Shown here piece after piece: positions 1-5,083 of a stretch of DNA of 6,492 bases. The stretch is from NCBI GenBank assembly GCA_946479125.1, contig CAMLET010000194.1, positions 1-6,492 of the forward strand, in the 5' to 3' direction. Numbering within the stretch: position 1 is the stretch's first letter; every line of letters begins with the position of its first letter. The position numbers and the translations under genes are program-made. The notes beneath the pieces were generated by a model. It saw nothing but the letters and a program-made list of their open reading frames with translations, was not told the DNA's origin and made no database searches. The DNA is from an uncultured Flavobacteriales bacterium (GTDB lineage: Bacteria > Bacteroidota > Bacteroidia > Flavobacteriales > Crocinitomicaceae).

Positions 1-482
1 TACACCAGACGTTTGTTCTGGAAAGCGGCGATGTGCTGGAATTCGACATCAACGAAAATGATGTAGTTGTTGGAATCGCAGCTTCGGGGACAACACCTTA
101 TGTTCTTGGAGCACTTGAAACAGCAAAATCGAAAGGAATTATCACTGGTGGAATTTCATGTAATCCTGATTCACCGTTGAGCAAGTTGGCAGATATTGGT
201 ATAACTCCGGTTGTTGGACCAGAATTCGTAACAGGTTCTACACGTATGAAAAGTGGAACCGCGCAGAAACTGGTTCTGAACATGCTTTCAACGGCAGTTA
301 TGATTCGTTTGGGGAGAGTGAAGGGCAACAAAATGGTAGACATGCAGCTTTCCAACGAAAAATTGGTTGATCGTGGAACACGAATGGTAATGGATGAAAC
401 AGGATTGGATGAAAAAACAGCAAATGAGTTGTTATTGAAATTCGGTTCTGTACGAGCTGCTGTTGATTCTTTAAATAGATAG
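1..482 (+). CDS. murQ: N-acetylmuramic acid 6-phosphate etherase (MurQ), C-terminal part, 5' end outside window
   Basis: MurQ is a cytoplasmic SIS-fold enzyme that cleaves the D-lactyl ether of MurNAc-6-phosphate to GlcNAc-6-phosphate and D-lactate during peptidoglycan recycling. The reading frame is open from base 3, so the gene starts upstream; the GTG at 33 is internal. Visible family blocks are [15 protein letters not shown] just after base 60, [30 protein letters not shown] (about 215-270) and [20 protein letters not shown]. These match the second half of MurQ, including the sugar-phosphate-binding Ser/Thr-rich loops. The catalytic glutamates known from E. coli MurQ lie in the missing N-terminal part. 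The protein ends with a helical tail ([12 protein letters not shown]) where the family has its small C-terminal helical domain. The stop TAG at 480-482 is one base before the next ATG, which suggests cotranscription with the small membrane-protein genes. The first roughly ten visible residues align less clearly than the rest. Confidence 0.95.
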   Translation, partial: HQTFVLESGDVLEFDINENDVVVGIAASGTTPYVLGALETAKSKGIITGGISCNPDSPLSKLADIGITPVVGPEFVTGSTRMKSGTAQKLVLNMLSTAVMIRLGRVKGNKMVDMQLSNEKLVDRGTRMVMDETGLDEKTANELLLKFGSVRAAVDSLNR

Positions 483-483
483 C

Positions 484-804
484 ATGATTTTCATTTTTCC
501 CCTCCTCATTTTAGTCCTAATCGGTCGTTACTTCTATCGATTGGCAAACAGATATGACAGAAATCCATTTCTATATGGATTTATTGGAGCTGGAATTGGT
601 GCTTTATCCATCACCCTATACTTTTTTTCGTTCATTCTTTTTTGGGAGTTTAAGGCTAACATCGGTGAGGCTGGTTCCATCGTTACCTCAATCGCACCAA
701 TTTTGGTTTGTGTGGGCATTATCTTTGGTTGCTACAAATTAATAGAACGAAGTTTCAAAAAACAATCCAAACAAAATTCGAATCCTGACATTCTAGATCT
801 TTAA
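484..804 (+). CDS. small membrane protein, first of three tandem paralogues (106 aa)
   Basis: I do not recognise a named function. The ATG lies one base after the murQ stop, indicating translational coupling or at least one transcript. Hydrophobic segments are seen at about residues 2-13, 30-55 and 65-87. Between the first two sits the basic/aromatic motif GRYFYRLANRYDRN (14-27), and the basic tail ends in NPDILDL (100-106). The same layout and motif recur in the next two genes (GRWYYQLAHEYNKS and TWTFYRLAWRYNRN), which supports both the reading frame and the start. The short first segment followed by a positive, amphipathic stretch suggests a membrane-embedded hairpin with the motif near the cytoplasmic face, but this topology is inference. 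There is no signal peptidase site, catalytic motif or metal ligand set. It is probably an inner-membrane protein in an operon with murQ and the downstream TPR gene. Confidence 0.85.
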   Translation: MIFIFPLLILVLIGRYFYRLANRYDRNPFLYGFIGAGIGALSITLYFFSFILFWEFKANIGEAGSIVTSIAPILVCVGIIFGCYKLIERSFKKQSKQNSNPDILDL

Positions 805-836
805 TTAACTTTACCTCACATTCTAAATTCAAAAAC

Positions 837-1154
837 ATGCTTGGACTTATCCCACTCATCTTTATCGGTCGCTGGTACTATCAATTAGCTCATGAATACA
901 ACAAAAGCCGTTGGGGAATTGCCTTCCTTGGTGTAGGAATTGCACTTTTCGCTCAAATCTTCTTTGGATTCTTTACTGGTGTAGTTGCTGCGGCTACCGG
1001 TAATCTGCAATGGTTGGATGCCCCAATTGTTATCACTTTATTGGCTATCGGATTTGCTGTGATTTGGGTGGTATTGACTTACTATCTATTAAAGAGATCT
1101 TGGACTAGAAAAGCGGATGCAGGAAAATCACATCCCAATCTTCTGGATTCATAG
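837..1154 (+). CDS. small membrane protein, second of three tandem paralogues (105 aa)
   Basis: This is the second member of the trio, with the clearest family features: GRWYYQLAHEYNKS at residues 11-24, then W-G-I-A-F-L-G-V-G leading into a membrane segment (about 27-52), another segment at about 62-86, and a basic tail ending HPNLLDS (99-105). The ATG at 837 places the motif at nearly the same distance from the N-terminus as in its neighbours, supporting the start; no convincing Shine-Dalgarno sequence precedes it, as is usual in Bacteroidota. It is separated by 32 nt from the upstream gene and 6 nt from the next. Function is unknown. Proteins with an [FY]-Y-[KR]-L-A motif followed by a Gly-rich membrane segment are, from memory, common uncharacterised proteins in Bacteroidota; I cannot assign a family accession. 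Confidence 0.85.
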   Translation: MLGLIPLIFIGRWYYQLAHEYNKSRWGIAFLGVGIALFAQIFFGFFTGVVAAATGNLQWLDAPIVITLLAIGFAVIWVVLTYYLLKRSWTRKADAGKSHPNLLDS

Positions 1155-1160
1155 TTTACT

Positions 1161-1535
1161 GTGATAGCGCTGCCTATTCTTCTTTTTATTGCTACCTGGA
1201 CTTTCTACCGATTGGCCTGGAGATACAATAGAAATGGATTTTCGTATGCGCTTCTTGGCTTTTCGTTATTCGTATTGATGTTTTTAATATCGATTGCGTC
1301 TATGTCAGCGTTCATACAAATCGTGAACCCAGGAGTTTTTGGCGGTTTTTTTCCTGCTTTTGGTAATATACTGAAAGAATATTTTCTTATTGCTTCACTT
1401 ACTCAGCAGGTACTCGTTCTAATTCCCGGCGCGGTAATTTGCTCAATTGTTTATTTAATTCTATATCTTCAATTCAGGAAACAGGAAGATTCAACTGAAG
1501 CATCAAAGAATCCTTTGGATAGATTTCCTAAATAA
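1161..1535 (+). CDS. small membrane protein, third of three tandem paralogues, GTG start (124 aa)
   Basis: This is the third and most diverged copy. The start is GTG at 1161, six bases after the previous stop. It places the shared motif (TWTFYRLAWRYNRN, residues 12-25) at the same distance from the N-terminus as in the two preceding proteins. The usual G-R pair at the motif's start is replaced by T-W, while Y-R-L-A and Y-N-R-N are kept. Membrane segments are seen at about 2-11, 27-52 and 84-105. The loop between the second and third is longer than in the paralogues (about 30 residues, rich in Gly, Phe and Pro). The tail holds NPLD (117-120), matching the NPDILD and HPNLLD tails of the others, followed by four extra residues. 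The gene lies 12 nt before the TPR gene, so it is probably in the same operon. Function is unknown. Confidence 0.82.
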   Translation: MIALPILLFIATWTFYRLAWRYNRNGFSYALLGFSLFVLMFLISIASMSAFIQIVNPGVFGGFFPAFGNILKEYFLIASLTQQVLVLIPGAVICSIVYLILYLQFRKQEDSTEASKNPLDRFPK

Positions 1536-1547
1536 AACTTCCAGGCC

Positions 1548-2654
1548 ATGAAAAAAATCATCTACCTTCTACTTTTAACAATTACTTTCCTTAGTTCTAA
1601 CCAAACTATTGCGTGCTACAATGAATATCAGGCATTGAACAGTTCCGGAAAGTTTGTAAATGCCGATAATTTGGGTCTGAAGTTCTATACCAATTTTGAT
1701 GGATACGTCCTGAAAAAGAATCTTCGTGATCTAACGATTGAACTTCAGAAAAAACCGACTATTGAATTGCTTTCGGATTATGCACTCACGTTGGTTAGAG
1801 CAGGTAAAAAGGAAGATGCGCTTTTGGTGTTTGAAGTATTGGCAAAAAATTATCCAAAGGAATATACAATTATCGCGAATTTGGGAACCACTTATGAGTT
1901 AATGGGTAACAACGAAAAAGCGCTTGAATACATCAAAAAAGGATTGAAACTGAATCCAAAATCACATAACGGAAGTGAGTGGATTCACGTAAAATTGTTG
2001 GAGGCTAAAATTGCTTTGGAGAAAAATCCAAAGCTGTTAGATGGAAGAAGTTTACTTCAGCTCTCCGCCAATCAGAAAATGGATAAGAAAGTACGCTTAC
2101 AAATTCTGGAACAACTTCAAGAGCGTTTTCGTTTTTGTGCCCCACCCGATGAAATTATGTCTGCTCTTCTGATCGATCTGGGTGATTGCTACAAGGAGCA
2201 ACTGTCGTTTGAATATGCGAAAGCCATTTATGAAGTTGCGAGTGTTTATTACGAATCCAAAAACAGTTTGTTACCAAACCGAATTGCGAGTTGCAGAGCA
2301 TTACGTGAAAAATATTCAACTACTTATCCAAGTAATGAAATGGACTTCCCAAGCGTGAACAAAGTTGGAGGTGTTCCATACAAGCAATTAATTGAAACGA
2401 ACGACAATACGAACTACGAGATTGACTGGCGCAGATACACCACAAATGCCGAAACGCTTTTGTCTTTGGTTGGACTGAGTTTGTCTGGAAGCACAGAAGA
2501 AATGACCAAAGAAGAGGATAGTGAAGTCAAACCGATTAAACAGGAACCAAAATCCAAAACAATGGCTATTATCCTTTTGGTTTCACCTGCTGTGCTGTTA
2601 ATTGCGATTCTTGTTGGACGAAAAGTACGACGAAACAAACGTTCCGATCAATAA
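1548..2654 (+). CDS. exported TPR-repeat protein with C-terminal membrane anchor (368 aa)
   Basis: The start ATG (MKKIIYLLLLTITFLSS...) gives a clear signal peptide: two lysines, a hydrophobic core to about residue 16, and a likely cut near residues 22-23 (TIA|CYNEY). Residues 70-140 contain TPR-like helices: SDYALTLVRAGKKEDALLVF (77-96), then an ANLGTTYELMGNNEKALEYI block (110-129) ending in KLNP. These are followed by the segment SHNGSEWIHVKLLEAK (139-154). A further possible TPR pair lies at about 205-235 (LLIDLGDCYKEQ...YAKAIYEVASVYY). After an acidic/lysine-rich linker (316-337) comes one membrane helix (about 338-357) with a strongly basic tail (GRKVRRNKRSDQ). The predicted topology is therefore a periplasmic TPR domain held in the inner membrane with a short cytoplasmic tail. 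TPRs normally bind proteins, so a scaffold or adaptor role is plausible; the partner is unknown. It is last in the presumed murQ operon. Confidence 0.88.
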   Translation: MKKIIYLLLLTITFLSSNQTIACYNEYQALNSSGKFVNADNLGLKFYTNFDGYVLKKNLRDLTIELQKKPTIELLSDYALTLVRAGKKEDALLVFEVLAKNYPKEYTIIANLGTTYELMGNNEKALEYIKKGLKLNPKSHNGSEWIHVKLLEAKIALEKNPKLLDGRSLLQLSANQKMDKKVRLQILEQLQERFRFCAPPDEIMSALLIDLGDCYKEQLSFEYAKAIYEVASVYYESKNSLLPNRIASCRALREKYSTTYPSNEMDFPSVNKVGGVPYKQLIETNDNTNYEIDWRRYTTNAETLLSLVGLSLSGSTEEMTKEEDSEVKPIKQEPKSKTMAIILLVSPAVLLIAILVGRKVRRNKRSDQ

Positions 2655-2658
2655 TCCT

Positions 2659-2667
2659 TATCTTTGC
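2659..2667 (+). promoter_or_regulatory. Bacteroidota-type -7 promoter element (TAnnTTTG)
   Basis: TATCTTTGC starts five bases after the TPR gene's stop and about 50 nt before the methyltransferase ATG. It matches the Bacteroidota -7 consensus TAnnTTTG exactly (2659-2666). No good -33 TTTG element is visible 17-23 nt upstream, where the sequence is instead the 3' end of the TPR gene. If real, it gives the methyltransferase its own transcript with a 5' leader of roughly 40 nt. Confidence 0.6.
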
Positions 2668-2717
2668 ACGCTGTTTTACGCAGGGTTTGTGCTCCGTATC
2701 GATAGTAATACAACGAT

Positions 2718-3803
2718 ATGAGCATAGATAACGAAAAGATTTCCAGATTACTTCCTTCACGACCAAAACCCATTTCCATTGAAATTGAGGCTTTAGAATA
2801 TGCATCCCACATTCCTGTTGAAGAAGCAGTAAATGCCTTATTGGATGGCAATTTTGTGGTGGTTGCAGATTATTATTCCAGCGGTTTAAATGTTCTTGAG
2901 GCGCTGAAAAAGAAACTGGCAAAACGTAATAAGGACCTTTCGTTTAAAGATCAACGCAACAGCAGAAATCAATACAGAACGATTTCGCATCGCTTGTTAC
3001 TGGAAATTTCGCAACATAAACTTACCGTTCGAAAAGCTCCTTTTATTGGTTGGTTGAAAGAACTGTATCCTGAAACAGATTCTTTCTTTTTACCGTTTCC
3101 TGAAGTTCAGGGTCTTAACAGTTCATGGCAGTGGCACGAAAAAGGAATTGCAATACCAAAGTTGAACAAAAAGCTTCATCCATTTTACGGAACTTACTTC
3201 CCTACTCGATTTGAGCACATTGAATTGTTCGATAAATTTCTAAGTAAATACCAAGGGAACAAGCAACAAGTAATCGACATAGGAATTGGAAGCGGAGTTT
3301 TGAGTTTACTAATGCAGGATTACGGTTTCAATGATATTACGGGAACCGATTCCAATTCAAACGCATTGATTGGAGTTCATAAACTTCAACAGTCTTCAAA
3401 AACTGAATTTCCAATTAAATTACGTCATGGCGATTTGTTTACCAATAGCAATAAAACCTTCGATCTGATTGTCTTCAATCCGCCTTGGGTTCCTGTGAAC
3501 CGACAAACAAAAGGAATTGATGCTGCCATCTATTACGACGAACAATTGTTCCCGAAATTCTTTTCTCAGGCAAGTACGTATTTGCGAGATAAGGGTCAAT
3601 TGGTACTCATCTTTTCGAATCTCGGACAATTAATGAATCCAGGGACAATTCATCCGATTGAACACGAACTAAAAACGAACAAACGTTTTAAGAAAGTAGG
3701 ACTTCTGAAAATGAAGGTCGAAAAACAAAGCGACAAGACAAAAAGAACCGCATTATCGAGAGATGAAGAAGAAGTAGAATTATGGGTGCTTGAGTTGCGT
3801 TAA
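2718..3803 (+). CDS. class I SAM-dependent methyltransferase with NPPW motif (361 aa)
   Basis: This is a Rossmann-fold methyltransferase, most like the 'small' methyltransferase group (RsmC/PrmB/PrmC-like). The SAM-binding motif I is VIDIGIGSG (185-193). An acidic residue follows strand 2 (GTD, D211, expected to contact the SAM ribose), and HGDLF (237-241) precedes the active-site motif NPPW (254-257). NPPW/NPPY motifs are typical of enzymes that methylate a planar amino or amide nitrogen (adenine or guanine in nucleic acid, or glutamine in protein). HPFYGTYFPTRFEHIELF (154-171), just before motif I, resembles the lead-in segment of these enzymes. The first 150 residues are a separate, basic region I cannot assign; it could recognise the target. 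The C-terminus has a charged insert (about 333-352) before the last strand (EVELWVLEL). The ATG at 2718 lies downstream of a promoter element and gives a full domain. Target (rRNA, tRNA, DNA or protein) is not decided by sequence alone. Confidence 0.85.
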   Translation: MSIDNEKISRLLPSRPKPISIEIEALEYASHIPVEEAVNALLDGNFVVVADYYSSGLNVLEALKKKLAKRNKDLSFKDQRNSRNQYRTISHRLLLEISQHKLTVRKAPFIGWLKELYPETDSFFLPFPEVQGLNSSWQWHEKGIAIPKLNKKLHPFYGTYFPTRFEHIELFDKFLSKYQGNKQQVIDIGIGSGVLSLLMQDYGFNDITGTDSNSNALIGVHKLQQSSKTEFPIKLRHGDLFTNSNKTFDLIVFNPPWVPVNRQTKGIDAAIYYDEQLFPKFFSQASTYLRDKGQLVLIFSNLGQLMNPGTIHPIEHELKTNKRFKKVGLLKMKVEKQSDKTKRTALSRDEEEVELWVLELR

Positions 3804-3824
3804 GCGATCATAGATGAAAGTTTC

Positions 3825-3861
3825 AAGAGGAAGAACGGAAAGTTCAATTATCCTTCCTCTT
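3825..3861. terminator. possible bidirectional terminator between convergent genes
   Basis: A perfect 9-bp inverted repeat, AAGAGGAAG (3825-3833) and CTTCCTCTT (3853-3861), has a 19-nt loop and lies between the methyltransferase stop (3801-3803) and the GlmU-like gene's stop on the other strand (3881). On the plus strand a short T run continues into 3863. The loop is long and the T run short, so this is a candidate only. A second pyrimidine-rich copy (TTCCTCTT, 3869-3876) could pair with the same left arm. Confidence 0.4.
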
Positions 3862-3880
3862 TTATGGTTTCCTCTTTCCT

Positions 3881-5017
3881 CTATTTCTCAAACAAATGAT
3901 CAAAAATTTGATGATCGCCTTCGGATAACTCTAAGTCTCTACGTTTCATCATTGCATTTGCAGCGTCTTTAGCTCGTTTCAGGTCGAACTTCTCAAACCC
4001 TTCGCTTCCGCCCCAAGAGAAAGAGGGAATGAATTTTTTTGGAAATCCACCACCAAAAATATTGCTGGAAACACCAACAACCGTAGCTGTGTTGAACATG
4101 GTATTGATAGCACATTTGCTGTGATCGCCCATACAAACACCCATGAACTGCAATCCAGTTTCTACTTCGTTGCTTTCTTCGTATGACCAGGAACGAATTA
4201 ATGAATAATTGTTCTTCAAATTCGAAGTATTGGAATCGGCACCAAAATTACACCACTCACCTATCACAGAATTTCCTAAAAATCCGTCGTGACCCTTATT
4301 GGAAAATGCCTGAAAAACACAATTGGAAATTTCACCTCCCACTTTACAGTAAGGACCAATCGTTGTTGCTCCGTAAATTTTTGAACCCATTTTCACACCA
4401 GCGTTTTCGCATAATGCAAACGGACCTCGAATCAATGAGCCTTCCATAATTTCTGCATTTTCACCAATATAAATTGGACCACCAGTTGTATTCAGAGTCG
4501 CTCCTTCCACAACTGCTCCTTCTTCCAGAAAAATTAAGGATGGATCTCCAATTACCAAGTTCGTTTCCGAAAGCGGTTCAGACTCCATTCCACCGGTAAG
4601 CAGGAAATAATCAGCAACCAAGACTTCATCGTTTTTTTGAAACAAATCCCAACGCTGAGTCAGTTCTATCGGATGTTCTTCAGTAAATCTTATTTGCTCA
4701 GAAGCGTTACCACGACGAGCAATCCATGTGTCGCCAGAAACCAGCACCTGATTGTCTTCCAACAAAACAACAGCTGCCGCAACAACCTCTGTAGGAATAA
4801 TAGCCGCATTTACTTCAACGGTATGCTCACCTTCAATTCTTGGAAACTTCTTCGACAAGTACTCTTCCGTCTGAAACGAAATAGTCGCTTCCGGGATCCA
4901 GCTTTCCCAGCGCTCAGCGTTGGTCATGATTCCCCAGCGCAAATCGCCAACTGGTCGTGTTAACGTTAATGGTGCAAATCGCAGATGCAAACCGTTGTCG
5001 TGAAGAATGATGTTCAT
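3881..5017 (-). CDS. GlmU-like sugar nucleotidyltransferase / left-handed beta-helix acyltransferase (378 aa)
   Basis: This is the Bacteroidota form of GlmU (the 'alternate GlmU' group), predicted to make UDP-GlcNAc from glucosamine-1-phosphate for peptidoglycan and other glycans. The N-terminal part (about 1-155) is a shortened nucleotidyltransferase domain that opens MNIILHDNGLHLRF and carries LTLTRPVGDLRWGI (17-30) instead of the usual GxGTRxxPK loop. Residues about 156-330 form a left-handed beta-helix, with hexapeptide repeats such as GPIYIGENAEIMEGSLI, GVKMGSKIYGATTIG and NSVIGEWCNFGA. NKGHDGFLGNSVIGEWCNFGAD aligns by eye with E. coli GlmU's [22 protein letters not shown] segment, so His243 probably matches the catalytic base His363. 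Conserved blocks GDHSKCAINTMFNT (297-310) and FIPSFSWGG (329-337) follow. The start ATG at 5017 fits the family's usual N-terminus. It lies 64 nt downstream of the symporter gene on the same strand. Both activities are inferred from family resemblance. Confidence 0.88.
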   Translation of the reverse strand: MNIILHDNGLHLRFAPLTLTRPVGDLRWGIMTNAERWESWIPEATISFQTEEYLSKKFPRIEGEHTVEVNAAIIPTEVVAAAVVLLEDNQVLVSGDTWIARRGNASEQIRFTEEHPIELTQRWDLFQKNDEVLVADYFLLTGGMESEPLSETNLVIGDPSLIFLEEGAVVEGATLNTTGGPIYIGENAEIMEGSLIRGPFALCENAGVKMGSKIYGATTIGPYCKVGGEISNCVFQAFSNKGHDGFLGNSVIGEWCNFGADSNTSNLKNNYSLIRSWSYEESNEVETGLQFMGVCMGDHSKCAINTMFNTATVVGVSSNIFGGGFPKKFIPSFSWGGSEGFEKFDLKRAKDAANAMMKRRDLELSEGDHQIFDHLFEK

Positions 5018-5024
5018 ATACTAA

Positions 5025-5083
5025 AATTATGAATTATTAATGACGTAATTATCAAGAGCGAATCATCTTGATAATTCATAATT
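5025..5083. repeat. overlapping inverted repeats forming two alternative hairpins (possible terminator)
   Basis: An 11-bp perfect inverted repeat, AATTATCAAGA (5047-5057) and TCTTGATAATT (5066-5076) with an 8-nt loop, starts six bases after the symporter stop codon. A second, 13-bp perfect inverted repeat, AATTATGAATTAT (5025-5037) and ATAATTCATAATT (5071-5083), encloses it and shares bases 5071-5076 and the stop codon region, so both cannot form fully at once. On the minus strand the outer arm runs into a short T run (5027-5023), as in an intrinsic terminator. All arms are AT-rich, so hairpins would be weak. A 9-bp direct copy of part of the arm (TGATAATTC, 5069-5077) recurs at 5091-5099 inside the symporter gene. 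Confidence 0.55.

Noticed and set aside
1..35. Frameshift or gene fusion at the left edge, because the first visible residues fit MurQ poorly
   Set aside because: The other two frames do not fit better, and the D-V-L-E-F stretch lines up with the equivalent D-L-x-x-[FY] of MurQ; this region is simply variable in the family.
1620..1640. Possible lipobox (TIAC, Cys23) making the TPR protein a lipoprotein
   Set aside because: Threonine at -3 is a weak match, and the protein already has a C-terminal membrane helix with a basic tail, so a signal peptidase I cut is more likely. The lipid option is not excluded.
2666..2695. Possible small hairpin (GCAC...GTGC with CTG...CAG) in the methyltransferase leader
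   Set aside because: The arms are only 3-4 bp with unpaired bases between them; this is within chance for a 60-nt leader.
2569..2922. Minus-strand open frame of 117 codons across the end of the TPR gene and the start of the methyltransferase gene
   Set aside because: It overlaps two well-supported genes and a promoter element, and its translation resembles no domain or membrane pattern.
4637..4963. Plus-strand open frame of 108 codons inside the GlmU-like gene
   Set aside because: It is fully antisense to a conserved coding region, and its product has the irregular composition expected of a shadow frame.
5022..5055. Promoter for the GlmU-like gene on the minus strand (TAATTTTA at 5029-5022, TTG at 5055-5053)
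   Set aside because: The -7 match has one mismatch, it lies only four bases from the start codon so almost no leader is left, and the region is AT-rich enough for chance matches.
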